Positions 1-9,083 of a stretch of 34,834 nt of DNA are shown one piece after another; position 1 is the stretch's first letter, and each line of letters starts with the position of its first letter. A program made the translations under genes and the position numbers. Below the pieces are notes generated by a model. It searched no databases. It worked only from the letters and a program-made list of their open reading frames with translations, and was not told the origin of the DNA. The stretch spans positions 1 to 34,834 of the forward strand of contig JAFGIG010000005.1 in NCBI GenBank assembly GCA_016929715.1, in the 5' to 3' direction. This DNA comes from Caldifarciminota bacterium (lineage in GTDB: Bacteria; SDB-A).

Positions 1-3000
1 AATCGAGAACTTTATTCCTCTCCGTGAAACCCGAACCTATCAAAGCGCTGTAGAGGGATTTCATTGAATCTTCTCCAAATTCCGGAGTCATATAAGACAT
101 CATCATATACTTTTTCAGTTCTGGAAGAAGATTTTCTCTTATAAACATTATGAATATGTCCTCGAGCGTTCTAGCCCTGTTTTTACGGTTTTGAATCCTT
201 TCAGCCCTTTCAAACATCGTCCTCAGCAAAAGAAAGGTTTTCGCCGATTCGCCCTTTTTCAATGAGTTTATTGTCATCAAAGCCGTCAGTCCCGCTTTTT
301 TCTCTTCACAGGGGACTTCATGGTTTATTTTTTCTGCTTTTTCGACATCTCCTTTTTCGATCAGATTTCTGATGTATTCGGAGTAAGCTTCGGATTTCTC
401 TGCCGGATCTTCAATGTAATTCAGCAGATCATAAACGTGATCCGACAGTTCCAAAGCTCTCTGACTGTATCCTTTTTGAAGCATCCAGTTCTCAAGGAAC
501 ATAATGGTCTGAAACTTCTCGAAAGGGTCTTTAATATTCTCTGAGACTTCAATCGCCTTATCTACTAAATCGCTTTTGAGGAGACAAGATGCGACTTCAG
601 AAAGAGCTCTTGATTTTTGCTTTTCGCAAGAGATGGAATCCGATAATATAAAGGACATGTTTAAGGCTTTTTCGTAATCTTCCTTGTCTTTTCCGGAAAA
701 TGCGGCACAGGCGATCTGGGCGAGCAAAACTGTTTTTTTGGCTTTGTCCTGCATTTTTTCTGTAAAAATCAAAGCATTTGTATAATCGCGTCTTTTCGCG
801 AAATCCAGAGCTATTACTGCGACCGTTTCTTTTTTCATCCATTCCTGGGAAATTAGTTCAATTACGCTGAAAGATTCTTCAGGCCCTATAAGAAGAGCTG
901 TTTTTTCGGCTATTTTCGATATGGAATCGTCACTCTCAATTTGGTTGTCAATCTTTTTTAATAATTCCAGCGCTTTCCTCTTTTCACCGTTGAGCATATA
1001 ACTCCAGGCAATTTCAGTCTGAATTCTGCTTTTAACCGGCGACTCGGCAAGATTTTCCGAAATTTCAGCAACGCATTGAATTTGCGAAGACTCTATAAAT
1101 AATTTTACGAGAGATTCGAGCAATTCGGTTTTGCTCTTGAATTCCTCAGGATTTTCAATGAGCTGGTAAGTCATTGTCAGATTAATGGATCTTGTCAAAT
1201 GATCTGAAATGTCTTTCAAAAGTTGAGCCTTAAGAGAGCTTCCGCCTAAAAAGCTTTTTTCGGAAAGATCCTCCGCCATCTGAATGAGTGCAGTTTCAGC
1301 CCTGTCCTTTTCCGACATAGCGCAGGCAATAAGCGACAAAACTCTGAGGTGAGCGCTCAGATCAAGTTTCATTTTTTTCAAAAGCCCTGTCGCTGTGCTG
1401 AAAAAAAGTTCTCTTTCTTCCCTGTTTTCGATTTCTTTTCCTGACCCAACTATTTTTATAAAAATTTCAATTTTTTCACTCTGGTTCTCGAGTGTAATGA
1501 TTTTTTTATACGCTTTCTCCAGGTTTCCTGAAGCGAGAAAATCAATTATTTTTTCCTCATGATCGTTCTTTTCTTTTTCGGAGTAATCAGGAACAGGCAG
1601 GGGGGGGTCACGGGAATCTTCATTCGAAGCGCTGTTTCTGGATATCTCAAAGAGAGTCTGAAATCTATACCCGAAATACGGGATTTTATCAGCCGTCTCA
1701 AGAGCTTTTTCAGTCATTCCGTTGTTATAGAGATTTTTTGCGACATGGGACAAAGCGCTCGATTTGTAAATATTGTCCGGCATATCCGCTATCAGTTGCA
1801 TGGCTTTTTCGTTTTCTTTGTTAGAAGAGAGATGTTTTGCTATTTCTGAAATCGCCCAAGATTTCATCTCGTGGTCATCTGCGGCTATTCTTTCCAAAAT
1901 CTTCAATCCCTTCGAGAGTTCCAGGGCTGAGGTTTTTACAGCTATTTGAGCCACTGTTTTGTTTTTTAGGTAAGCATCGTCAATTTTATCGGTCAATCTG
2001 AGGGCTTTATTCATGTAAAGATTCCCGTTTTGAGAATCGTCGTTTTTTTTCTGTGAATAAGAAACAGCGACGAAAGACAGAGAAGAAAACCTGTCATCAG
2101 GATCTTCAATGCTTTCGGCTATGGAAAGAGCTTCTTCAAGACTGTCCATTGAAGCCAACTTTTTGGAGACGAGCGACAAAACAGAAGACCTGTTGACTAT
2201 CTCTTCCGTCGTCATCAATATTCTCATGGCTCTAGATGGGTCATCGGATTGGGCGAGAATCATTGCTATTTCAGAATATTTACGAGCCCGTAAAGCAGGA
2301 TCGGATATTTTCCTTGCAAGCGTAAAAGCGCCGTCAGGATCTTTGAGAGCAAGCATTTCTTCAGTTATTCTGAGGATAATTTTATCTTTCTCTTCGCTTT
2401 CGATAACGCCGAGGGTCAGAAACCTCCAGACATCTTCGGAATTTTCTTCACAGAGAACTTTATGGACCCAGAAAGCCATGAATTTATCTGAAAAAAAATA
2501 TCTCCAATCGGCAGTTCCTTCAGAAAGTCTGGTGAAGACAATACTGAATAAGCTTTTCATGGAGGCTCGGTCTTTTTTCACGTCCTGATTTTTTTTTCCC
2601 GAAAGTCCCAAAGATATTAACACAGCAAAACCATAATAACTGGCATCGTCTAGTTTATTCATTATCTGGAGAGCTTCCTGAAGGTCATCCGGTTTTTCCC
2701 TGAAAAACTTTCTGAAAAATGATGCAATTTTTTCGTTTTCCCTGTTTTTGGCTGTAGTCATCTCTTCTGAAAAAAGAAGAAGGGATAATAGTTCGCTCTC
2801 GGTGTCCGAATTCCTGGGAGAGGACATAGTATTTTGAAGGACAGCTTCCGATATCAAGCCTGTCGGGACATAAGAATCGGAAGTTTGCATATACATATCC
2901 ACAGCGAATGATTTCAGGAAATCAGGATCAATTCTTTTTCCCGTATTCAAGGCTTCTGACTTTAAAAATGCCAGAATCCTGAATAAATCCTTCCTTAATT

Positions 3001-4054
3001 CTGCCTGTATATCGTTTTTTTCCTCTCTCAGGAATCTTTCGAATTTCGACGAAATCTCTTCAATCTCCTCCGAAAATTCTTTTCTGACAAAACTCCTGAA
3101 TGAAGGAAAGATCAAGCTGTATAAAAAATCATTGTTGCTAGTTTTTTTCTTGTCAATAAGTCCGGTCAATCTGTCGGCTGTTCCGGCAATACTATTCTGT
3201 CCCATGACCAATATAGATGAGAGCAATTTTCCGGAGACGGGATAGGGACAAAGCGAAAGATGTTTTATCAATAAGGCTTCGTCAACTCTGTCTTTGTCAG
3301 AAAAAACGCAGCGGCATATCTTTCTGCAGGAAGCTTCTAAATCATAAAAACCCTCGGATTCTGTGCTCCGGGTTATTTCCAGCGCCGTTGCTGACAGTAA
3401 AAGATCCAGAGGCGTCGCTTCGGAATAGAGCGCCTCCGGTTTTACGTATTTTTTGCCGGCTTTATGCTCTAAAAAAGACAACACCCCGGACAGATCGCCT
3501 TTTTTAATATCCGCTATTTCTATTTCTGTTTTTTCCCATCTCTTGCTCCAGGACAGGAGAAGTTGTTCAGGAGCAGAAGAAATGATGGTTTTGAACCACT
3601 CGCTGGAGTCTGGTATAAACCTTGTGATTTCAGGATATTTTTCGGCATTATCAATAATGAGAAGTGTTTTCACGGGGTTTTCAAAACCATTGACGGTGTT
3701 AAAACGGTCATAAAGCCTCCGGGTTTTATCCGAAACGGTTTCTCCTCTTTCAAAACCCTTGAGTCCATAAACACTGTCCAAGGTCGCAGATATTAGATCT
3801 AAAAAATCCGACGGAAGTGCAAGTTTTTTCGAATCGTCTATTGTGTATTTAAAGGCAATGCAGCCGGTTTTTTCAAAGTCTTCGCTATTGAGAAATGAAT
3901 CGAGTAAAAAAGACTTTCCCGATCCCGGCTCGCCAGTCAGAAAAAATATTTTTTTCCCGCTTGTTAAAAAATCCGCCAGAAATGAAATGTCAGGCGCTGG
4001 AGTCTCGACAGATTTCTTCTCAGAGGTTTTCGTCTGCCTTTTTTTTGATTTCAA
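1..4054 (-). CDS. Giant P-loop NTPase with long helical-repeat tail (partial, runs off left edge)
   Basis: One uninterrupted minus-strand reading frame from 4054 past the left edge, at least 1351 codons; the C-terminus is missing. There is no early ATG: the first in-frame ATG lies near 3200, after the NTPase motifs. The TTG at 4054 is therefore the likely start, one codon after the stop of the upstream barrel gene, with GGAGGA 12 nt upstream. Seen: Walker A GEPGSGKS at residues 41-48 and a Walker B-like stretch LLIID ending at D135. A helical middle follows, then from about residue 570 to the edge many degenerate repeats of roughly 35 residues with the pattern A-L-x-x-A-x-x-I-x-D-x-x-x-R-x-x-x-L-x-x-I-A. 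This resembles STAND-type signalling ATPases, where an NTPase switch is followed by a superhelical sensor or scaffold. No effector domain is visible, so its function is unknown. A run of eight C (coding strand) sits near residue 817. Confidence 0.85.
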   Translation of the reverse strand, partial: MKSKKRQTKTSEKKSVETPAPDISFLADFLTSGKKIFFLTGEPGSGKSFLLDSFLNSEDFEKTGCIAFKYTIDDSKKLALPSDFLDLISATLDSVYGLKGFERGETVSDKTRRLYDRFNTVNGFENPVKTLLIIDNAEKYPEITRFIPDSSEWFKTIISSAPEQLLLSWSKRWEKTEIEIADIKKGDLSGVLSFLEHKAGKKYVKPEALYSEATPLDLLLSATALEITRSTESEGFYDLEASCRKICRCVFSDKDRVDEALLIKHLSLCPYPVSGKLLSSILVMGQNSIAGTADRLTGLIDKKKTSNNDFLYSLIFPSFRSFVRKEFSEEIEEISSKFERFLREEKNDIQAELRKDLFRILAFLKSEALNTGKRIDPDFLKSFAVDMYMQTSDSYVPTGLISEAVLQNTMSSPRNSDTESELLSLLLFSEEMTTAKNRENEKIASFFRKFFREKPDDLQEALQIMNKLDDASYYGFAVLISLGLSGKKNQDVKKDRASMKSLFSIVFTRLSEGTADWRYFFSDKFMAFWVHKVLCEENSEDVWRFLTLGVIESEEKDKIILRITEEMLALKDPDGAFTLARKISDPALRARKYSEIAMILAQSDDPSRAMRILMTTEEIVNRSSVLSLVSKKLASMDSLEEALSIAESIEDPDDRFSSLSFVAVSYSQKKNDDSQNGNLYMNKALRLTDKIDDAYLKNKTVAQIAVKTSALELSKGLKILERIAADDHEMKSWAISEIAKHLSSNKENEKAMQLIADMPDNIYKSSALSHVAKNLYNNGMTEKALETADKIPYFGYRFQTLFEISRNSASNEDSRDPPLPVPDYSEKEKNDHEEKIIDFLASGNLEKAYKKIITLENQSEKIEIFIKIVGSGKEIENREERELFFSTATGLLKKMKLDLSAHLRVLSLIACAMSEKDRAETALIQMAEDLSEKSFLGGSSLKAQLLKDISDHLTRSINLTMTYQLIENPEEFKSKTELLESLVKLFIESSQIQCVAEISENLAESPVKSRIQTEIAWSYMLNGEKRKALELLKKIDNQIESDDSISKIAEKTALLIGPEESFSVIELISQEWMKKETVAVIALDFAKRRDYTNALIFTEKMQDKAKKTVLLAQIACAAFSGKDKEDYEKALNMSFILSDSISCEKQKSRALSEVASCLLKSDLVDKAIEVSENIKDPFEKFQTIMFLENWMLQKGYSQRALELSDHVYDLLNYIEDPAEKSEAYSEYIRNLIEKGDVEKAEKINHEVPCEEKKAGLTALMTINSLKKGESAKTFLLLRTMFERAERIQNRKNRARTLEDIFIMFIRENLLPELKKYMMMSYMTPEFGEDSMKSLYSALIGSGFTERNKVLD

Positions 4055-4057
4055 CTT

Positions 4058-4663
4058 CTAAAAAAATCCTCCGACGGAAACATAAAAACTCAAAGTTTTT
4101 ATCTCTTCTGAACCAGTTTTTCTGTAGTCGTAATCCAGCGACAAATTCAAATGCTCAGGGTATGACACCATCCAAGGAATGCCGGCTCCAATTCCGGCTG
4201 TCAATCCGTATCCGTATGGCGTCATGCCGTCGTAACCGAAATCGGTATTGAATTTTGTCTTAGAAAATCCGTTCAAAACGTGAAAATAAGGCCCTTTTCC
4301 GGCGCATGAAAAAGGATATACAGCCAGATCCAATCCGAATGTTCCGGAGAGTATTTCAGTATTTGCCCCGTATCCTGTCAAACTGCTTTTGTAATACCTC
4401 TCGTAAAAAACATTGGTCATGAACCCTATCAAAGTGCTTCTGTTGAGCCAGGGAACGTATATTCCAGCTTTTCCCGACAGGCAGTAATTATTTAAATTTC
4501 TTTCTTCTTCAATTCCGCGGGATATCTCACTCGGAAAATATGTTTTGGCATATCCTATTCCGAGCAATCCGTAAAAACTCTTGACCCTTAAGTCAACTCC
4601 GGAATAACGTTCCGTCTGAGACAAAAGAGAAAACGGCAGCAAAAGGATAAATAATAGTTTCAT
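4058..4663 (-). CDS. Small outer-membrane beta-barrel protein
   Basis: 201 aa. The N-terminus MKLLFILLLPFSLLSQ is a short signal peptide, probably cleaved near residue 16. The rest alternates polar and aromatic/hydrophobic residues in the manner of transmembrane beta-strands, with Gly/Tyr-rich turns (for example GYGLTAGIGAG) and a C-terminus VSVGGFF that ends in Phe, as expected for BAM-inserted barrels. The start is ATG with AGGT a few bases upstream (GAGGTAAAATG). It is immediately upstream of, and probably cotranscribed with, the giant NTPase gene on the same strand. I do not recognise a specific family; ligand or role is unknown. Confidence 0.75.
   Translation of the reverse strand: MKLLFILLLPFSLLSQTERYSGVDLRVKSFYGLLGIGYAKTYFPSEISRGIEEERNLNNYCLSGKAGIYVPWLNRSTLIGFMTNVFYERYYKSSLTGYGANTEILSGTFGLDLAVYPFSCAGKGPYFHVLNGFSKTKFNTDFGYDGMTPYGYGLTAGIGAGIPWMVSYPEHLNLSLDYDYRKTGSEEIKTLSFYVSVGGFF
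4067..4072 (-). promoter_or_regulatory. Shine-Dalgarno for the TTG start at 4054
   Basis: GGAGGA on the minus strand lies inside the last codons of the barrel gene, 12 nt before the TTG. The spacing is long, so translational coupling across the TAG-AAG-TTG junction probably contributes. Confidence 0.45.
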
Positions 4664-4793
4664 TTTACCTCGTCTGAATTAAGATTTTAGAGATGTTTAT
4701 ATATCAGATAAAAAGGCGCGTGGCAAGGCTGTTGTAAAGAGAATCAATGCGCTTTTCAGGGATAATCTATACTCAAGCGATTTACAATTAGGA

Positions 4794-4821
4794 TTGAATA
4801 TTGTGATTAATATGCTAAAAT
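4794..4821 (+). promoter_or_regulatory. Candidate promoter of nifJ
   Basis: TTGAAT (4794-4799), 16-nt spacer, TAAAAT (4816-4821), in the 206-bp AT-rich divergent region between the barrel gene and nifJ. Boxes are close to sigma-70 consensus but the region is AT-rich, so chance matches are possible. Nothing else was recognised in this spacer. Confidence 0.35.
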
Positions 4822-4869
4822 ATATAAAATTGTTGTTTTTTTCACTTTATTATTCAATACGGAGGATTC

Positions 4870-7800
4870 ATGTCTGACGCAAAAATAATCATGATCGACG
4901 GCAACACAGCCGCCGCTTATATTGCTCACGCAACAAATGAGGTGATAGCGATATACCCCATCACTCCTTCTTCCACTATGGGAGAACTAGCGGATGAATG
5001 GTCATCGCAGAAGAAAAAAAATATTTGGGGGAACGTCCCTGTCGTAGCCGAGCTTCAGTCCGAAGGCGGAGCCTCAGGAGCAATACACGGCTCTCTCTCA
5101 GCGGGAGCACTGACATCGACTTTCACCGCTTCTCAGGGTCTTCTTTTAATGCTTCCAAACATGCTAAAAATATCAGGCGAACTCCTGCCGACTGTTTTTC
5201 ACATCGCGGCGAGATCGGTATCCTGCCAGGCGCTTTCCATATTCGGAGACCACAGCGACGTGATGGCGGTCCGTTCCTCGGGATATGCTTTTCTTTTTTC
5301 TTCTAACCCGCAGGAATCTATGGACATGGCTCTTATAGCCCAGTCTTCCGCATTGAAGTCGAGAATTCCCTTTCTTCATATTTTCGACGGCTTCAGAACG
5401 TCTCATGAAATACAAAATGTATCGGAAGTGCCTTTTTCAGTCATTGGGGAGATGATAGACCAGAAAGACGTCGATGCATTCAGAAAAACAGCTCTCAATC
5501 CTGAAAAGCCGACAATAAAAGGGACTTCTCAAAATCCCGATGTCTATTTCCAGGGCAGGGAAACAGTAAATCCGTTTTACGTCAAAGTTCCGTCCATTGT
5601 TCAGGACGCGATGGATAAATTCTACAAACTGACAGGAAGGCAATATAAACTCTTTGAGTATATCGGTCATCCTGAAGCAGAAAGAGTCATTGTCATAATG
5701 GGCTCTGGAGCGGATGTCGCCGAAGAAACTGTCCGTTATCTTGCGGATAAAAAAGAGCGGGTCGGAGTCATCAAAGTAAGACTTTTCAGGCCATTCGACA
5801 AAAAAGCTTTTCTTTCGGCGCTTCCCCTTACCGCCAAAGCAGTGGCTGTCCTCGACAGGACAAAAGAACCGGGTTCAGTCGGAGATCCTCTTTACGTCGA
5901 TATATCCACTGCTGTAAGCGAATTGTCGGAAAGCGGTGAAATGAAATTCGCCAAACCTAAAATCTACGGAGGCAGATACGGGCTGAGTTCAAAAGAATTC
6001 ACGCCTGCAATGGTCAAAGGAGTTTTTGGGAACCTTTCTGAACAAAAACCCAAAAACCACTTCACTCTCGGCATAGTCGACGATGTCTCTAACACTTCCC
6101 TTCTCTACAATCACGATTTCTCAATTGAACACGAAGGATTCGAAGGCAAGTTCTACGGCCTCGGGGCAGATGGAACCGTCGGAGCCAATAAAAACAGCAT
6201 AAAAATAATCGGAGAGAACACTGATTTTCACGCGCAGGGATTTTTTGTCTATGATTCAAAAAAATCGGGCGCAGTCACAGTAAGCCACCTCAGGTTCGGC
6301 CCTAAACCTATACTCAGTCATTATCTTGTCCACAATCCCTCTTTTGTCGCCGTTCACAATCCGTCTTTTCTCGACAAATATGATGTCGCCCAAGGCATTA
6401 AAAAGGGCGGAGTTCTTCTTTTGAACACTCCTTACGATAAAGATCAGGTCTGGGACTCACTCCCTTCTGAACTTCAGGGCGACATAATCAAAAAAAACCT
6501 TAAGGTTTATGCCATAGACGCGATTTCCCTTGCCGAAAAAATAGGATTAGGGACAAGAATCAACACTATAATGCAGACGGCGTTTTTCGAGATCTCGAAA
6601 ATTCTCCCCCGCGAAAAATATATTTCGGCTATTGAAGATTCAATAAAAAAGACCTATGGTTCAAAAGGAGAAAAAGTCGTCGAGATGAACATTAAAGCCG
6701 TTCATTCCGCTCTTGAAAATCTTTACGAAATCAAAATCCATGGCAAAGTCACTTCAGTTAAAAAAAGGAAATTCGACATACCCCAAAACGCTCCGGAATA
6801 TGTAAAGAAAGTAGCTCTCAAAATTTTTGAAATGAAAGGAGACGAAGTTCCCGTAAGCGCGATGCCCTGCGACGGAACTTTTCCCTGCGGAACTACAAAA
6901 TACGAAAAACGCAACATCGCCGTGGATATACCGATTTGGGACCCGGCCTCCTGCCTGCAATGCGCCACTTGTTCTTATGTCTGTCCTCACGCAGCAATTA
7001 GAGTCAAAATATTCGAAAAGAAATGGGCAGAAAAAGCTCCAAAATCTTTCAGAAGCATCGAATCCAAGCAGTTTCCCGAAATGCTCTGGACAGTCCAGGT
7101 GGCGCCGGAAGACTGCACCGGCTGCGGACTCTGCATTGAGAACTGTCCCGGCAGGAGAAAAGACGAAAAAGGCAACCGAACGGAATACAGGACTATTGAG
7201 TTTGAAAGACTTATAAAACACAGGGAAACTGAAAAAGCAAACTTCGAGTATTTCCTTCAAATCCCTGAAACGGACGAAAAATTCATAGACAGAAAGACGC
7301 TGAAAGGCACTCAGCTTTTGCCGACTATGTTCGAATTTTCAGGAGCATGCGCGGGATGCGGAGAGACGCCTTATATTAAACTGATCACTCAACTTTACGG
7401 AGACAGGTCTTTAATCGCCAACGCAACGGGATGCTCTTCAATATACGGCGGAAACCTGCCGACTACTCCATATACGCCAAGAAGCGACGGCAGAGGTCCA
7501 GCCTGGAGCAATTCACTTTTTGAGGATAACGCTGAATTCGGCTACGGCATGTTCTTGGCTTCAGAAAAACTAAGAAGCGCCGCTCTGGAGCTTTCTGAAG
7601 AAATGATAGGCGAGAATCATCCTCTGAAAGAGATCCTGAAAAACATTCTCGAAGAAAAGCAGGACAACCAGATAAGCGTCGAACTAGTCAGGGATTACAT
7701 CTCCCAACTGAGAAGGCTTCTGCCTGAATACAAAGACGAAAAGAGCGCGCGCTTATACGAGATTCTCGATTATTTCGTAAAAAAATCCATATGGATTTTC

Positions 7801-8436
7801 GGAGGCGACGGGTGGGCATACGACATCGGCTACGGCGGACTGGATCACGTTCTGGCGAGTGGCAAAAACGTCAATGTCCTCGTCCTCGACACTGAAGTCT
7901 ATTCGAATACGGGCGGACAGATGTCAAAGGCTACACCGCTCGGAGCAACTGCGAGATTCGCGGCCGCGGGAAAACCTCTCCCTAAAAAAGACCTCGGACT
8001 TTTGGCAATGAGTTACGGATATATATATGTGGCTCAAGTCGCAATGCTTGCCAATTACAACCAGACCATACGAGCGGTGACTGAAGCTGAAAGCTACAAC
8101 GGCCCTTCTCTTATAATCGCATACTCTCACTGCATAAATCACGGCATAGACATGCGCAAAGCGAAAACAGCCCAGTCTTACGCTGTAAATTCAGGATATT
8201 GGATTCTTTACAGATATAATCCCTCGCTCTGCGACGAGAAAAAGAACCCTCTCGTGATTGACGCTCCAAAAGAGATAAAAATACCTTTTGAGGAATACGC
8301 TTACAACGAAAACAGATACCGTTCCTTAAAGACGACAATGCCTGAACGCGCGAAAATTCTCCTCGAAAAAGCTCAGGAGGCAGTGACTCACAGATATGAA
8401 TATTACAAAAAACTCGAGAATCTTGAGGTCTGCTGA
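4870..8436 (+). CDS. nifJ: Pyruvate:ferredoxin (flavodoxin) oxidoreductase, single-chain
   Basis: 1188 aa, the usual length for the fused homodimeric enzyme. It oxidises pyruvate with CoA to acetyl-CoA and CO2 and passes electrons to ferredoxin or flavodoxin in the cytoplasm. Domain order is intact: N-terminal pyrimidine-binding domain (PITPSSTMGELADEW, residues ~30-45), transketolase-C-like domain, gamma-like domain, then two [4Fe-4S] motifs C695-x2-C698-x2-C701-x3-C705-P and C749-x2-C752-x2-C755-x3-C759-P. The C-terminal thiamine-diphosphate domain has GGDGWAYDIGYGG near residue 977 and YSNTGGQ after it. The four ligands of the proximal cluster are all present (C827, C830, C855, C1088). Start ATG has GGAGG 4 nt before it. 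It stands alone between divergent and convergent genes. Its presence implies anaerobic or fermentative central metabolism. Confidence 0.97.
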   Translation: MSDAKIIMIDGNTAAAYIAHATNEVIAIYPITPSSTMGELADEWSSQKKKNIWGNVPVVAELQSEGGASGAIHGSLSAGALTSTFTASQGLLLMLPNMLKISGELLPTVFHIAARSVSCQALSIFGDHSDVMAVRSSGYAFLFSSNPQESMDMALIAQSSALKSRIPFLHIFDGFRTSHEIQNVSEVPFSVIGEMIDQKDVDAFRKTALNPEKPTIKGTSQNPDVYFQGRETVNPFYVKVPSIVQDAMDKFYKLTGRQYKLFEYIGHPEAERVIVIMGSGADVAEETVRYLADKKERVGVIKVRLFRPFDKKAFLSALPLTAKAVAVLDRTKEPGSVGDPLYVDISTAVSELSESGEMKFAKPKIYGGRYGLSSKEFTPAMVKGVFGNLSEQKPKNHFTLGIVDDVSNTSLLYNHDFSIEHEGFEGKFYGLGADGTVGANKNSIKIIGENTDFHAQGFFVYDSKKSGAVTVSHLRFGPKPILSHYLVHNPSFVAVHNPSFLDKYDVAQGIKKGGVLLLNTPYDKDQVWDSLPSELQGDIIKKNLKVYAIDAISLAEKIGLGTRINTIMQTAFFEISKILPREKYISAIEDSIKKTYGSKGEKVVEMNIKAVHSALENLYEIKIHGKVTSVKKRKFDIPQNAPEYVKKVALKIFEMKGDEVPVSAMPCDGTFPCGTTKYEKRNIAVDIPIWDPASCLQCATCSYVCPHAAIRVKIFEKKWAEKAPKSFRSIESKQFPEMLWTVQVAPEDCTGCGLCIENCPGRRKDEKGNRTEYRTIEFERLIKHRETEKANFEYFLQIPETDEKFIDRKTLKGTQLLPTMFEFSGACAGCGETPYIKLITQLYGDRSLIANATGCSSIYGGNLPTTPYTPRSDGRGPAWSNSLFEDNAEFGYGMFLASEKLRSAALELSEEMIGENHPLKEILKNILEEKQDNQISVELVRDYISQLRRLLPEYKDEKSARLYEILDYFVKKSIWIFGGDGWAYDIGYGGLDHVLASGKNVNVLVLDTEVYSNTGGQMSKATPLGATARFAAAGKPLPKKDLGLLAMSYGYIYVAQVAMLANYNQTIRAVTEAESYNGPSLIIAYSHCINHGIDMRKAKTAQSYAVNSGYWILYRYNPSLCDEKKNPLVIDAPKEIKIPFEEYAYNENRYRSLKTTMPERAKILLEKAQEAVTHRYEYYKKLENLEVC

Positions 8437-8475
8437 CGGTTAAGCGCTTTTTACTCTAAAGCCTTGGGTCAAGAA

Positions 8476-8940
8476 TCAGAACAAAGAGCTGGTTTTTTCA
8501 GCTGTTATCTCAAGAAATTTTCTGTCCTTTTCATCGAAGGCGTTTTCATGGTGTGAATCTATGTCTATTTCCGCAACAATCCCGCCGTTTTTGTAGATAG
8601 GCACTACGATTTCTGATTTTACTTTCGGGCTGCAGCTGAGATAGTTTTCTTCGTTTTCGACTTTTCCTATTACAAGAGTCTTTTTTTCCAGAAAAGCTCT
8701 TCCGCAGACTCCTTTGCCCATGGGTATTTTTTTGTGTTCAGTCGGCTCTCCTGTGAAAGGTCCGAGTTCTAAAGTATCATCTTCTCTGACTCTATAGAAT
8801 CCGACCCAGTCATATAGTTCAAAATTATGGGCAAGACAATCGCATAAAGCCTTTAACTTTTCCTCTTTTGCGTAATTTCCGGACAGTATTTTATCTATCT
8901 CATTGGAAGCTATTTTATAAAAATCCGGTTTTTCATTCAA
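8476..8940 (-). CDS. msrC: Free methionine-(R)-sulfoxide reductase (GAF domain)
   Basis: 154 aa, a single GAF domain of the fRMsr (YebR/MsrC) family, which reduces free Met-R-sulfoxide in the cytoplasm as oxidative-damage repair. Diagnostic stretches are DWVGFYR (44-50), LGPFTGEP (59-66), GKGVCG (75-80) and SEIVVPI with the AEIDIDS stretch after it. Of the three cysteines in the E. coli enzyme, the equivalents of C94 and C118 are present (C79 and C103, same 24-residue spacing), while the C84 position is His69. The start is TTG at 8940, supported by GGAGG exactly 5 nt upstream; the nearby ATG is out of frame. It converges on nifJ with a 39-bp gap and is divergent from the ABC exporter genes. 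Confidence 0.9.
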   Translation of the reverse strand: MNEKPDFYKIASNEIDKILSGNYAKEEKLKALCDCLAHNFELYDWVGFYRVREDDTLELGPFTGEPTEHKKIPMGKGVCGRAFLEKKTLVIGKVENEENYLSCSPKVKSEIVVPIYKNGGIVAEIDIDSHHENAFDEKDRKFLEITAEKTSSLF

Positions 8941-8945
8941 CTTTT

Positions 8946-8950
8946 CCTCC
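8946..8950 (-). promoter_or_regulatory. Shine-Dalgarno fixing the TTG start of msrC
   Basis: GGAGG on the minus strand, 5 nt before TTG at 8940 (AAAGGAGGAAAAGTTG). It decides for TTG, since no in-frame ATG lies nearby. Confidence 0.8.
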
Positions 8951-9039
8951 TTTCTATATCATCCTTTCCTTCACTGTCATTTTTATCATAAAAAACATTA
9001 GGGTAAAAGTTTTCATTTCAAATCAAAGGGATCATCTAT

Positions 9040-9069
9040 TTGACCAATCGTGCTTCGTTTTGATAGAAT
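9040..9069 (+). promoter_or_regulatory. Candidate promoter of the ABC exporter operon
   Basis: TTGACC (9040-9045), 18-nt spacer, TAGAAT (9064-9069). The ATG chosen for the downstream gene begins 15 nt after the -10 box, so transcription would start only about 7-9 nt before the start codon. No Shine-Dalgarno precedes that ATG, which fits a leaderless or near-leaderless message. Confidence 0.5.
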
Positions 9070-9083
9070 CATTCCTTACAATC

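Noticed and set aside
2109-2588. Plus-strand open frame of 159 codons
   Set aside because: Antisense to the continuous minus-strand giant gene; low-complexity Ser/Leu-rich product with no recognisable motif.
4040-4075. Possible read-through fusion of the barrel protein and the giant NTPase, which share a frame across TAG-AAG-TTG
   Set aside because: A secreted barrel ending in a proper C-terminal Phe fused to a P-loop NTPase makes no topological sense; a TTG restart with an upstream GGAGGA explains the junction.
8483-8506. Small inverted repeat AGCTG-GTTTTTT-CAGCT as a terminator between nifJ and msrC
   Set aside because: Only a 5-bp stem and it lies within the last codons of msrC.
8868-9083. 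N-terminal extension of the first ABC subunit by 72 residues
   Set aside because: It overlaps the start of msrC on the other strand, has no ribosome binding site, and the transporter fold begins normally at the ATG at 9084.
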